Shown here one piece after another: positions 55,325 to 63,984 of a DNA stretch of 64,000 nt. Below the pieces are notes generated by a model. The model saw nothing but the letters and a program-made list of their open reading frames with translations, did not search any database and was not told the DNA's origin. The DNA is from an uncultured Alphaproteobacteria bacterium (GTDB taxonomy: Bacteria; Pseudomonadota; Alphaproteobacteria; RF32; CAG-239), in contig CAKQLF010000008.1 of the NCBI GenBank assembly GCA_934254585.1, positions 11,364 to 75,363 on the forward strand, in the 5' to 3' direction. How positions within the stretch are numbered: the stretch's first letter is position 1; every line of letters starts with the position of its first letter. Made by a program: the position numbers and the translations under genes.

Positions 55325-55879
55325 CTATTTTTGTAAGTCGTTCATTGTATCGTTAATCATTTTATCTATGTTGATATTTTTAATTCGGTTATAATTGTTT
55401 TTCAGCTTAATTAATGACTGTTTCGAAAGCGGAGTTTTTTGTAAAACGGCCTCATATTCTTTTTGCCAGTCAATATTGGTAGAATTATCGGAAGCGGCGA
55501 CCTGAGCATTTTGTTTGGCAGGTTGACTATTGTCAGAAAAGAAGCTGTTTATCTTTTCAAGCATACCGTCTTGAGATTTAGCCGCGGCGGCTTCAGCTTC
55601 AGCTTCGGCTTGTTGGCGCAAACGTTCCTGTTCGGCCTTTTTCTTCGCGATTAAAGCTTCGCGTCGGCGGGCATTGTTTTCTTCTATTTGCTGAGCGCGT
55701 CTTTCGGCCCAAATTAAAGCTTGAGACGGATCAGGCTTTTGAGGTGCGGAATTTTTAGCCTGAGGAGTAATATTTACATAATGGTTTTGTTTTGCCCACG
55801 GATTTATTGGAAGCTCCTGCGCTTGACCGGTAGCTGCATAAAAACAAAAGGCTGTCAAAAGTATTGCACTGAATTTCAT
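55325..55879 (-). CDS. Secreted helical protein of unknown function
   Basis: The start is the ATG at 55879, behind GGGAGAG; an upstream in-frame ATG has no ribosome site. The 184-residue product has a signal peptide (ending ATGQA) and a long charged coiled-coil segment (WAERRAQQIEENNARRREAL to AEAEAAAA). A C-terminal helical part follows (LKNNYNRIKNINIDKMINDT). It lies 10 bases upstream of the next small secreted-protein gene, so both may act together in the periplasm. Confidence 0.7.
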   Translation of the reverse strand: MKFSAILLTAFCFYAATGQAQELPINPWAKQNHYVNITPQAKNSAPQKPDPSQALIWAERRAQQIEENNARRREALIAKKKAEQERLRQQAEAEAEAAAAKSQDGMLEKINSFFSDNSQPAKQNAQVAASDNSTNIDWQKEYEAVLQKTPLSKQSLIKLKNNYNRIKNINIDKMINDTMNDLQK

Positions 55880-55929
55880 TGTGCTCTCCCTATAATTGGA
55901 ATTTATCATAGCATAAAAAAACTAAAAAG

Positions 55930-56583
55930 TCAGTTACTTTGTGTCGGTTTGGCTGCTGATTTTTTAGGTTCGGCGGTCTTTTTTTTAGGAGTTTCTTTTT
56001 CGGGTTCAATGCCGTATGCGCAAAAAGTTTTTTCTTTAACCGTAGATTTTTTCACTATGTAAGCCGGAGTATTAACCACAGTGCAGTTTTCGGGAATGTC
56101 CTTGATGACAATGGCATTAGAACCGATTTTTACATTTTTGCCGATGGTAATCGGTCCTAAAATTTGGGCTCCTGAACCTATTGTCACATTGTCGCCAATT
56201 GTCGGGTGACGTTTTTCTATTTTTTTGCCGTTTTCATCATAAAATTTGCGCCCGCCGAGTGTGACATCGTGATAAAGAGTTACATTTTTACCGATTATTG
56301 TGGTTTCTCCGATAACAACCCCCATTCCGTGGTCAATCATAAAACCTTCGCCTATTTGGGCGGCGGGGTGAATTTCAATGCCGGTTAAAAAACGTGCAAG
56401 CTGAGAAAGAATGCGGGCGGTAAGCAGAAAATTACGTTTCCACAAGGCGTTTGACAAGCGGTGAATTACAATTGCGTGCAATCCGGAAGAGCATAAAACA
56501 GCCTCGAGTTTACTGCGAGTTGCCGGATCTCTATCCATAATTGCTTGAATGTCTTTTAAAATTATCTTGTAATTTGAATTCAT
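55930..56583 (-). CDS. cysE: Serine O-acetyltransferase
   Basis: The start was placed at the ATG at 56583; AGAGGA lies slightly far upstream. The 217-residue protein has the SAT N-terminal helices and a left-handed beta-helix of hexapeptide repeats: [41 protein letters not shown] and [13 protein letters not shown]. It makes O-acetylserine from serine and acetyl-CoA for cysteine synthesis. The lysine-rich C-terminal tail is longer than needed for the fold. Confidence 0.92.
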   Translation of the reverse strand: MNSNYKIILKDIQAIMDRDPATRSKLEAVLCSSGLHAIVIHRLSNALWKRNFLLTARILSQLARFLTGIEIHPAAQIGEGFMIDHGMGVVIGETTIIGKNVTLYHDVTLGGRKFYDENGKKIEKRHPTIGDNVTIGSGAQILGPITIGKNVKIGSNAIVIKDIPENCTVVNTPAYIVKKSTVKEKTFCAYGIEPEKETPKKKTAEPKKSAAKPTQSN

Positions 56584-56670
56584 TGTGTGGTATATTCCTC
56601 TAAAATTAACCTGATTTTTATTTAATGTAACGTCTAATATGTTAAATAAAAGTAACAAAACGAGAAAAAA

Positions 56671-57438
56671 ATGGTAGAAGTTTTATTTAACGGTCATGCC
56701 GGCCGCCTGGAGGGAAGATATTATAAAAGCGAACGTCCAAACGCGCCGGTGGCTTTGATTTTGCATCCGCACCCGCAATATGGCGGAACGATGAACAATA
56801 AGGTTGTCTATACTTTGTTCAGTTGTTTTAAGGATTTGGGCTTTTCGGTGTTGCGCTTCAATTTTAGAAGTGTCGGTCGTTCACAAGGGCAGTTTGAAGA
56901 TGGTCCGGGGGAACTTTCTGACGCGACAATTGCTCTGGATTGGCTGCAAAATATGAATCCCGATGCCAAACAATGTTGGATAGCCGGTTATTCTTTTGGA
57001 GCTTGGATTGGTTTGCAATTGTTGATGCGGCGTCCGGATATTAATAATTTTATTGCCGTTTCTCCGCCGGCCAATGAAAAAGATTTTTCGTTTTTAGCTC
57101 CTTGTCCGGCTTCGGGGCTGATTGTTCAAGGCGGCAAAGACGAAATTGTCGGACCTTATCAAGTGGAGGCGATGGCTCACAAATTAAATCAGCAACGTAA
57201 TGTGGATATTGATTTTGCAATGATTGAAGATGCAGACCATATGTATAACAACCACTTAGGTGATTTATATAAAGTTTCCGGTCAATATGTAATCAGCGCG
57301 TTACAGCGTCGTTCTCCGCAAAAAAGACGTCGCGGCCGTCGGAAAAAATCGGAATTAGATGATGATTTGCTGTTGGAGTGTTCGGAAAATGATGAAGCTC
57401 TTGCAGATGATGAAATGTATGATGAAAATGAGGAATAA
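56671..57438 (+). CDS. Alpha/beta hydrolase
   Basis: The 255-residue protein has the alpha/beta-hydrolase pattern of the YpfH/dienelactone-hydrolase-like group: [29 protein letters not shown], the nucleophile elbow GYSFGAW with the catalytic Ser, VQGGKDEIV with the acid, and DADHMYNN with the His. The substrate is unknown. The tail after the catalytic domain is very basic then acidic ([15 protein letters not shown]), unusual for the family. The gene is followed directly by lepB. Confidence 0.85.
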   Translation: MVEVLFNGHAGRLEGRYYKSERPNAPVALILHPHPQYGGTMNNKVVYTLFSCFKDLGFSVLRFNFRSVGRSQGQFEDGPGELSDATIALDWLQNMNPDAKQCWIAGYSFGAWIGLQLLMRRPDINNFIAVSPPANEKDFSFLAPCPASGLIVQGGKDEIVGPYQVEAMAHKLNQQRNVDIDFAMIEDADHMYNNHLGDLYKVSGQYVISALQRRSPQKRRRGRRKKSELDDDLLLECSENDEALADDEMYDENEE

Positions 57439-57439
57439 A

Positions 57440-58249
57440 GTGCAAAAATTACTGAAAAATATTTTTGTTTTACCGAAAAAAAAAGAAAAAGCGGAAGTTA
57501 AAGTAAAATCTGAAAATGCTGAGTTTAATAATGCTTTTTTAGAAAACATAAAAACAGTTTTTTTGGCAATATTTATTGCTTTGATTATCAGAAGTTTTTT
57601 GTTTGAGCCGTTTCGAATTCCTTCGGGTTCGATGTATCCGACTTTAAGGGTTGGGGATTATTTGTTTGTGAATAAATATACCTACGGCTATTCGCGTTAT
57701 TCATTTCCTTTAGGCTTGCCGTTGTTTTCCGGTCGTTTGTGGTATGACGAGCCTAAACGCGGAGATGTGGTGGTGTTTCGTCCGGTGAAAAAGCCGAATA
57801 CTGATTTTATTAAACGTATTATCGGTTTGCCGGGGGATAAGGTTCAAGTCAGAAAAGGCCGTCTTTACATAAATGATGAAGTTGTGCAAAGAGATGAAAC
57901 AGAACGTTATGTGATTGACGAATATGTTGAAATTCCGGAATTTTATCATCAATATGATGAAGTCTTGCCAAACGGAAAAATTCACCGGATAATAGAAATA
58001 TCTGATGGTGAAAGAATTGTCGATAACACGGACGAATTTTTTGTGCCGCAGGATTCTTTTTTTGTGATGGGCGATAATCGTGATCGTTCTGATGACAGTC
58101 GAATAAGCGTGGGCTTTGTGCCTAAGGAAAATTTGGTGGGAAGGGCGATGTTTATCTTCTTTTCACACAATGATAAAGGTGAAATATATGAACCTTGGAC
58201 TTGGTTTAAAGCTATTCGTTGGAGTCGTTTTTTCAAAGGAATTTACTGA
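57440..58249 (+). CDS. lepB: Signal peptidase I
   Basis: The most likely start is the GTG at 57440, 6 bases after GAGG; an ATG at 57428 is an alternative that overlaps the hydrolase gene. The 269-residue protein has a membrane helix (residues 38-54), the catalytic serine in PSGSMYPTL (Ser64), the general-base lysine in FIKRIIGLPGD (Lys125), and the box E motif MGDNRDRSDDSR. It cleaves Sec signal peptides in the inner membrane. It begins a lepB-rnc-era block. Confidence 0.95.
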   Translation: MQKLLKNIFVLPKKKEKAEVKVKSENAEFNNAFLENIKTVFLAIFIALIIRSFLFEPFRIPSGSMYPTLRVGDYLFVNKYTYGYSRYSFPLGLPLFSGRLWYDEPKRGDVVVFRPVKKPNTDFIKRIIGLPGDKVQVRKGRLYINDEVVQRDETERYVIDEYVEIPEFYHQYDEVLPNGKIHRIIEISDGERIVDNTDEFFVPQDSFFVMGDNRDRSDDSRISVGFVPKENLVGRAMFIFFSHNDKGEIYEPWTWFKAIRWSRFFKGIY

Positions 58250-58251
58250 TT

Positions 58252-58905
58252 ATGTCGCAATTGGAAGATATTTTGCAATATAAATTTAATAATCCGCGTT
58301 TGTTGACACAGGCTCTAACGCACAGCAGTGTTACGGGTAATGAACATAAAAATTATGAACGGTTGGAGTTTTTGGGCGACAGAGTGTTGGGAATGACTAT
58401 GGCTCATTTGCTCTATAAAATGTTTCCAAACGATAGGGAAGGTCAGCTTTCACAACGTCACGTAAAACTTGTTTGCGCCGAAGCTGTGGCCGAAGTTGTC
58501 AGAAAATTGAAATTAGCAGATTATATTGTCGCTAAAGATAAAGAAACGGTAAAAAGCGTTAATGTTTTATGTGATGTAGGCGAGGCGATTATCGGGGCAA
58601 TTTATATTGATTCGGATATTGAAAATGCCATTGCCTTTGTGGAACGTAACTGGAAAGATATGATTGATAAGTCTGACAGTGGTTCGCAAAAGGATTTTAA
58701 GACGAGTCTGCAAGAAAAATTTCACGCCAGACATTTACCTTCTCCCGTTTATGAGGTGATGTCAAAAGACGGAAGTGAACATAGCCCGATATTTACGGTT
58801 AAAGTGGCTCTTGATGACAAGACATTTGCTTTAGGGCAGGGAAAAAATAAAAAAGCGGCCGAACAGCAGGCAGCGCATAATCTTTTGAATTTGATGGATA
58901 AGTAA
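58252..58905 (+). CDS. rnc: Ribonuclease III
   Basis: The start is the ATG at 58252, two bases after lepB. The 217-residue protein has the RNase III signature ERLEFLGDRVL (residues 36-46), the metal site GEAIIGAIYIDSD, and a C-terminal double-stranded-RNA-binding domain ending KKAAEQQAAHNLL. It processes rRNA precursors and structured mRNAs. Era follows after 1 base. Confidence 0.96.
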   Translation: MSQLEDILQYKFNNPRLLTQALTHSSVTGNEHKNYERLEFLGDRVLGMTMAHLLYKMFPNDREGQLSQRHVKLVCAEAVAEVVRKLKLADYIVAKDKETVKSVNVLCDVGEAIIGAIYIDSDIENAIAFVERNWKDMIDKSDSGSQKDFKTSLQEKFHARHLPSPVYEVMSKDGSEHSPIFTVKVALDDKTFALGQGKNKKAAEQQAAHNLLNLMDK

Positions 58906-58906
58906 A

Positions 58907-59803
58907 ATGAAAAAAACTCGTTGCGGATTTGTGGCTCTTATTGGTGCTCCCAATGCCGGAAAGTCGACCATAACCAATAATTTTGTCGGCTCCAAAGTAT
59001 CTATTGTTTCGCCCAAAGCTCAAACCACCCGCACCACGATAAAAGGTATTGGAATTTATGACAATACTCAGATTATCTTTTTGGATACTCCGGGAATTTT
59101 TGTGCCGAAACGCCGTTTGGACAGGGCTATGGTGGCGTCGGCTTGGAATGGTTTTACCGATGCGGATATCAATGTTTTGGTGGTTGACGCCAAGCGCGGA
59201 ATGAACGAGGAAACGTCGGCAATTATTGATGAACTGATAAAGCGCGAGGCTCATGCGGTTTTGGCTTTTAATAAAATTGATTTGGTTCCGGCCGAAAAAT
59301 TGGAAAGTTTGAAAGAAGAGTTTGAAAATTTGTTTCAGTTTGATGCCGTGTTTATGTTTTCGGCGCAATCTGGCGATCATATTACCGAGTTCTATGAATA
59401 TTTGGCTGAAAATTTGCCGGAAAGCCCGTGGTATTATCCTGAAGAACAGATGTCGGATATGCCGCTGAAATTGTTGGCGGCCGAAATTGTTCGTGAAAAA
59501 CTTTTTTTGAATTTAAGGCAAGAGTTGCCATACGCTTTAACCGTGGAGCCGGAGTTGTGGGAGCATAAAGAAGATGGTTCAATTCGGGCGGAAATGACAA
59601 TATATGTGGAAAGAGACGGACACAAAAACATTGTCATCGGTCATAATGGCGCAATGATAAAAAAAATCGGACAATCAGCGCGTTTGGAGTTGGAAGAGTT
59701 GCTGGAAGAGCGGATTCATCTGTTTTTGTTTGTTAAAGTCAGAGAAAACTGGGGAAATGATCCGGCGCGTTATAGCGATTGGGGACTGAATTTTAAGTCA
59801 TAA
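58907..59803 (+). CDS. era: GTPase Era
   Basis: The 298-residue protein has the Era GTPase motifs: GAPNAGKST (residues 13-21), the switch I and II regions ending DTPGIF, and NKIDLV. The C-terminal KH domain carries VIGHNGAMIKKIG and LFVKVRENW. It binds 16S rRNA near the 3' end and checks 30S maturation. It ends the lepB-rnc-era block. Confidence 0.96.
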   Translation: MKKTRCGFVALIGAPNAGKSTITNNFVGSKVSIVSPKAQTTRTTIKGIGIYDNTQIIFLDTPGIFVPKRRLDRAMVASAWNGFTDADINVLVVDAKRGMNEETSAIIDELIKREAHAVLAFNKIDLVPAEKLESLKEEFENLFQFDAVFMFSAQSGDHITEFYEYLAENLPESPWYYPEEQMSDMPLKLLAAEIVREKLFLNLRQELPYALTVEPELWEHKEDGSIRAEMTIYVERDGHKNIVIGHNGAMIKKIGQSARLELEELLEERIHLFLFVKVRENWGNDPARYSDWGLNFKS

Positions 59804-59948
59804 AATCAAAAGTTTTTGAAGTGCTAACTACTTGACTTTTCGGATATTATATTTTGTTTGTGTAATATTTGGATTATTTTTCAATATGTTATTCTAAGGT
59901 ATTATAATACCATATAAATAAAATATTGAAAAATGTATATTTTTTTAG

Positions 59949-59976
59949 TTGACAACCATTTCAGATTATGTATATT
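59949..59976 (+). promoter_or_regulatory. Promoter of rplM-rpsI
   Basis: TTGACA (59949-59954) and TATATT (59971-59976) are 16 bp apart, upstream of the L13 start at 60019. Confidence 0.7.
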
Positions 59977-60018
59977 AGCACTGAATTTAATAACATTTTT
60001 AACAAGAAAGAGATAAAA

Positions 60019-60489
60019 ATGATTTCTACACATTCTACAAAACCTGCCGACATCGAAAGAAAATGGTATGTTGTTGATGCCAGCGGTGTTATTTTGGGCA
60101 GACTTTCTGCTGAAATCGCTAAGATTATCCGCGGAAAAAATAAGCCTTATTTCACTCCGAATTTGGATTGCGGCGACTATGTCGTTGTTATTAACGCCGA
60201 TAAAGTTAGACTTACCGGTAAAAAATTGACGGATAAGCACTACTATCAACACACCGGATATATTGGCAGCGTGAAAGATACTACAGCCGGAAAAATTTTG
60301 AGCGGACGTTTCCCTGAAAGAGTTATTCAAAAAGCTGTTGAAAGAATGATTTCACGCAACCCGTTGGGTCGTCAGATGATGACAAAATTAAAAGTGTATG
60401 CCGGTGAAAATCACCCTCACACAGCGCAAAATCCGATTGTTTTGGATATTGCTTCTCAAAACCCTAAAAATAAAAGGAGTGCTTTGTAA
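60019..60489 (+). CDS. rplM: 50S ribosomal protein L13
   Basis: The start was moved to the ATG at 60019, behind AAGAAAGAGA and after the promoter. The 156-residue protein matches L13: [32 protein letters not shown], and [17 protein letters not shown] to [21 protein letters not shown]. It is an early-assembly protein of the large subunit. Its stop overlaps the rpsI start by one base (TAATG). Confidence 0.97.
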   Translation: MISTHSTKPADIERKWYVVDASGVILGRLSAEIAKIIRGKNKPYFTPNLDCGDYVVVINADKVRLTGKKLTDKHYYQHTGYIGSVKDTTAGKILSGRFPERVIQKAVERMISRNPLGRQMMTKLKVYAGENHPHTAQNPIVLDIASQNPKNKRSAL

Positions 60490-60974
60490 TGGCTACTAAA
60501 AAAATCGAATCTTTGCAAGATATAAAATCTGCAACCGTTGCAGCTTCTGCAGAAGCTAAAGCACCTCGCAAGTCTGTAAAAGATAAAAAAGGCCGCTCTT
60601 ATGCTACAGGTAAAAGAAAAGACGCTGTGGCCAGAGTTTGGGTTATGCCTGGTAAAGGTAATATTACCATTAACGATAAATCTATGGATGAATACTTTGC
60701 TCGTCCGGTTTTGAAAATGGTTATTAATCAGCCGTTTGTTGTGGCTAATCGCGAAAATGAATTTGACGTGGTATGCACAGTTAAAGGCGGTGGTTTGTCT
60801 GGTCAAGCCGGTGCTATTAAACACGGTATCGCTAAAGCTTTGAATGAATATGAGCCGGAATTGAGAACTGTTTTGAAACAAGCTGGTTTCTTGACTCGTG
60901 ATGATCGTGTTGTTGAACGTAAAAAATACGGTAAAGCTAAGGCTCGTCGTTCTTATCAATTCAGCAAACGTTAA
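60489..60974 (+). CDS. rpsI: 30S ribosomal protein S9
   Basis: The 161-residue protein has the S9 core ([38 protein letters not shown]) and the basic C-terminus RRSYQFSKR that reaches the P site. The N-terminal extension of about 35 residues is common in Alphaproteobacteria. AAAGGAG precedes the ATG. It forms an operon with rplM, ended by a terminator at 61005. Confidence 0.97.
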   Translation: MATKKIESLQDIKSATVAASAEAKAPRKSVKDKKGRSYATGKRKDAVARVWVMPGKGNITINDKSMDEYFARPVLKMVINQPFVVANRENEFDVVCTVKGGGLSGQAGAIKHGIAKALNEYEPELRTVLKQAGFLTRDDRVVERKKYGKAKARRSYQFSKR

Positions 60975-61004
60975 TCTTTGTTGTATTGTTATAAAGAGTT
61001 TTAT

Positions 61005-61037
61005 AAAGGGAGTGCCGAAAAGACACTCCTTTTTTTT
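61005..61037 (+). terminator. Rho-independent terminator of rplM-rpsI
   Basis: GGAGTG (61009-61014) pairs with CACTCC (61024-61029), flanked by AAA and a run of eight T residues. Confidence 0.9.
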
Positions 61038-61164
61038 GAAAAAATATAATTGAAAATAATGAAAGTGTTATGATGCAAAAAAAAAACAGATTTCAGAGAA
61101 CGGATTTGGCGTGACTGAAAAAATTTTGCGCTTATAAATATTCTTTCTAAAATTAAAAAAATAC

Positions 61165-61192
61165 TTGAAAAATAATAATTTTCAGCTATAAG
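61165..61192 (+). promoter_or_regulatory. Promoter of rpsA
   Basis: TTGAAA (61165-61170) and TATAAG (61187-61192) are 16 bp apart, giving a leader of about 95 bases. Confidence 0.6.
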
Positions 61193-61198
61193 AATAGC

Positions 61199-61293
61199 AG
61201 TTGCCTTAGGGGTACGACTAAGGAAACGTAAATTTTTAACCGCGTACAAGTCCGCCCACTGTGGGGTTGGCATTTTTTGAAATATAAATTTAT
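61199..61293 (+). promoter_or_regulatory. Structured 5' leader of rpsA
   Basis: The leader holds CCTTAG/CTAAGG (61204-61223), CCCA/TGGG (61255-61265) and a closing TGCC/GGCA (61202-61205 with 61269-61272). There is no Shine-Dalgarno sequence before the ATG at 61294. In E. coli, rpsA also lacks a canonical site and is translated from a folded leader under S1 autoregulation, so a similar role is plausible here. Confidence 0.5.
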
Positions 61294-62976
61294 ATGACAA
61301 ATACTGATGTTAAAATGCCTGAAATGACAGAAAATTTTGCTGATTTGTTAAATGAGCAATTTGGTGATAACGGCATTTTGGGTACTGTTGTTAAAGGTAC
61401 CATTATTAAAGTTTCTCCAGATTTTGTGACAGTTGATGTTGGTTTGAAATCTGAAGGCAATATTCCATTGCGCGAATTCGGTACTAATCCGGAATTAAAA
61501 GCAGGCGATATGGTAGAAGTTTTGGTTGACCGCTATGAAGATAGAGATGGCAACATTGTTCTTTCCAGAGAAAAAGCTCGCCGCGAAGAAGTTTGGGCTG
61601 ATTTGGAAAAGAGTATGAACGCCGGCGAACGCGTGAATGGTGTTATTTTCGGCCGCGTTAAAGGTGGTTTCACTGTTGATTTGAATGGTGCCATTGCTTT
61701 CTTGCCTGGTTCTCAAATTGATATCCGTCCAATTCGTGATATTACTCCGTTGATGGGTATTTCTCAACCATTCCAAATTTTGAAAATGGACAAAGTTAGA
61801 GGCAATATCGTTGTTTCTCGCCGCGTTGTTTTGGAAGAAACCAGAGCAGAAGCTCGCGCTGAATTGATTGACGGTATTAAAGAAGGTGCTGTTTTAGACG
61901 GTGTTGTTAAAAACATTACAGATTACGGCGCATTCATTGATTTGGGCGGTGTTGATGGTTTGTTGCACGTTACCGATATTTCTTGGAAACGTATCAACCA
62001 CCCTGCAGAAGTTTTGACTGTTGGTCAAAATGTAAAAGTTCAGGTTATTCGTTTCAATGAAGACAACCAACGCATCAGCTTGGGTATGAAACAACTTGAA
62101 AACGACCCTTGGCAAGCTGTTGCCGACAAATATAATGTTGGCGAAGTTTACACCGGTAAAGTTACAAACATTACCGACTACGGCGCATTTGTTGAATTGG
62201 AAGACGGTATCGAAGGTTTGGTACACGTTTCTGAAATGAGCTGGACTCGTAAGAACGTACATCCGGGTAAAATTGTTTCTACTTCAGAAGAAGTTCAAGT
62301 TAAAATCTTGGAAGTAGATCCGGAAAAGAGACGTATCAGCTTGGGTATCAAACAATGTATGGCTAACCCTTGGGCTGCTTACATTGAAGAGCATCCGGTT
62401 GGATCTGTTATTACCGGCAAAATTAAAAACATTACCGAATTCGGTTTGTTCGTTGGTTTGACAGACGAAATCGACGGTATGATTCATTTGTCTGATATTT
62501 CTTGGGATAAATCTGGTGAAGAAGCTGTTAAAGACTATTCTAAAGGCCAAGAAATTGAAGCTAAAATCATTGATGTTGATGTAGAAAAAGAACGCATTAG
62601 CTTGGGCATTAAACAGTTGTCTGAAGACACTGTCAGCGAAGCTTTGTCCGGTATGAAAAAAGGCGATGTTGTTAAGGCTGTTGTAAAAGCAACCGAAGAC
62701 AAAGGCATTATTGTTGAAGTAAACGGTTTGTCTACTTTGATTAAAAAAGCTGACTTGTCTAAAGACAAAGCCGGTCAAAATCCGGATAACTTCAAAGAAG
62801 GCGATGAAGTAGAAGCCAAAGTTACATCTTTGGATAAGAAAAACGGCAAATTCGGTTTGTCTATCAAAGCCTTGGAAGTAGAAGAAGAAAAGAAAGTTTT
62901 GGAAGAATATTCTAACACATCTTCCGGTTCTTCTTTGGGTGATGCTTTGGGCGAAGCTTTGAAAAAAGCTAACTAA
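61294..62976 (+). CDS. rpsA: 30S ribosomal protein S1
   Basis: The 560-residue protein has six S1-type beta-barrel repeats. The later ones are clear (GVVKNITDYGAFIDLGGVDG, GKVTNITDYGAFVELEDGIE, GKIKNITEFGLFVGLTDEID), each followed by ISLGxKQ. It unwinds mRNA and helps translation initiation. The ATG at 61294 lacks a Shine-Dalgarno sequence; the folded leader probably replaces it. It is a single gene with its own terminator. The length is typical. Confidence 0.97.
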   Translation: MTNTDVKMPEMTENFADLLNEQFGDNGILGTVVKGTIIKVSPDFVTVDVGLKSEGNIPLREFGTNPELKAGDMVEVLVDRYEDRDGNIVLSREKARREEVWADLEKSMNAGERVNGVIFGRVKGGFTVDLNGAIAFLPGSQIDIRPIRDITPLMGISQPFQILKMDKVRGNIVVSRRVVLEETRAEARAELIDGIKEGAVLDGVVKNITDYGAFIDLGGVDGLLHVTDISWKRINHPAEVLTVGQNVKVQVIRFNEDNQRISLGMKQLENDPWQAVADKYNVGEVYTGKVTNITDYGAFVELEDGIEGLVHVSEMSWTRKNVHPGKIVSTSEEVQVKILEVDPEKRRISLGIKQCMANPWAAYIEEHPVGSVITGKIKNITEFGLFVGLTDEIDGMIHLSDISWDKSGEEAVKDYSKGQEIEAKIIDVDVEKERISLGIKQLSEDTVSEALSGMKKGDVVKAVVKATEDKGIIVEVNGLSTLIKKADLSKDKAGQNPDNFKEGDEVEAKVTSLDKKNGKFGLSIKALEVEEEKKVLEEYSNTSSGSSLGDALGEALKKAN

Positions 62977-62992
62977 GCTTAATTCGCTTTAG

Positions 62993-63027
62993 AAAAAAAG
63001 GAAGTCTTAGCGGACTTCCTTTTTTTG
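62993..63027 (+). terminator. Rho-independent terminator of rpsA
   Basis: AAAGGAAGTC pairs with GACTTCCTTT around TTAGCG, followed by a T run. Confidence 0.9.
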
Positions 63028-63081
63028 GGTGCGATTTGTCAGAATTATCTTGATTTTATCAATAACTTACACACACGGAAC

Positions 63082-63864
63082 TTAGAAATATATCACTAAA
63101 AAACAATCACTGTCTTCTTTTATCGAACAATATCCGCACATATCTTTTATTTTTGTTACAGGCAAATTATTTAAGCAGTCAACATTATAAGCTTTACATA
63201 AAGTGTCACCAAAATAATAAAATTGATGATTTTTTCCGCTTGAATCATAAAAGTGAATTCTGCTAATAAACGCGTGTAAAGGCTGAAACACTTGTTGTAT
63301 TAATTTTTCACAAGCTTTGCTGGAAAACTCAGAACCTGGTTTTAGATTTAAGTCCATAACAAGATCATTGTGGCGCGATGTCAAATTAAACTTATTATCG
63401 GCCTCATCAACGCACATAGCATAATTAACATTCCATAAAGGTGAAATTAATCCCAAAGCAGAAACGGTTTCAATTAGATAATAACTTTCCTGAGATGTCA
63501 CAACTAAAGAATCTCTATATTCTATCAAGCCACGAAACAAATAAACATATTGTTCTACCAGTCTGTTTAATTTATAAGTTTCCATAGCCTTGGAATAGCC
63601 GGCGATACCGCCAACGGAGAGAACAGCAATAATGGCCAGAACGCCAAGCATTTCTATCATACTTCTTCCTATCGGGTTTGTCTGTCTGGTCACTACTTGC
63701 GCTTTTCTCACTCGTGTACTACTCTGTACACGTCGTTCCAAAAGTGCGGCGTATTGACGCACGACATCCAACCCCTTGAATGTGATGTTGGTTTTCTTTT
63801 TATGGTCAATCACCACTTTATTGTCATTGCCGGACGTGACGCTTTTCACTCTATTGTCATCCAC
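63082..63864 (-). CDS. Type IV pilin-like protein 4 with repeat-encoded leader
   Basis: The GTG at 63864 is only a convenient start; the frame remains open upstream to the end of the window (64000), so the true start may lie beyond it. The cleavage glycine is residue 66, followed by RSMIEMLGVLAII. The leader includes ERRVQSSTRVRKAQVVTRQ, encoded by the 117-bp block shared with gene 2, and repeat-derived VKSVTSGNDNKVV. The C-terminal cysteine and PLH pattern groups it with genes 1 and 2. Function is unknown; a minor pilin or pseudopilin is the natural guess. Confidence 0.75.
   Translation of the reverse strand: MDDNRVKSVTSGNDNKVVIDHKKKTNITFKGLDVVRQYAALLERRVQSSTRVRKAQVVTRQTNPIGRSMIEMLGVLAIIAVLSVGGIAGYSKAMETYKLNRLVEQYVYLFRGLIEYRDSLVVTSQESYYLIETVSALGLISPLWNVNYAMCVDEADNKFNLTSRHNDLVMDLNLKPGSEFSSKACEKLIQQVFQPLHAFISRIHFYDSSGKNHQFYYFGDTLCKAYNVDCLNNLPVTKIKDMCGYCSIKEDSDCFLVIYF
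63661..63777 (-). repeat. 117-bp leader block identical to 9190-9306
   Basis: There is no mismatch over 117 bases with the pilin-like gene 2 leader. Just outside the block, the helix-coding DNA differs at several synonymous positions. Confidence 0.95.
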
Positions 63865-63930
63865 GGGCTTGACCCGTGGATCTAGATTCGCGGGTCTGGG
63901 CCCGCGAATGACACTAAAGAGGTGCCCGCG
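63826..63930. repeat. Compound palindromic repeats upstream of pilin 4
   Basis: The block has TTGTCATTGCCGGACGTGAC, then ATCCACGGG...CCCGTGGAT (63859-63881), then ATTCGCGGG...CCCGCGAAT (63886-63912), followed by a half unit. All stay open in the pilin frame on the minus strand. Confidence 0.85.
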
Positions 63931-63984
63931 AATTGTTAGATAAAAAAGTAGTATAAAAGAGGAAGAAAGAGAGGTAAAATAAAA

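Noticed and set aside
61196..61280. Possible tRNA-like or terminator element before rpsA
   Set aside because: No seven-base acceptor stem, T-loop (TTCGA) or anticodon arm can be drawn. The T run after GGCA is part of an AT-rich leader and the hairpin directly before it is too weak for a terminator.
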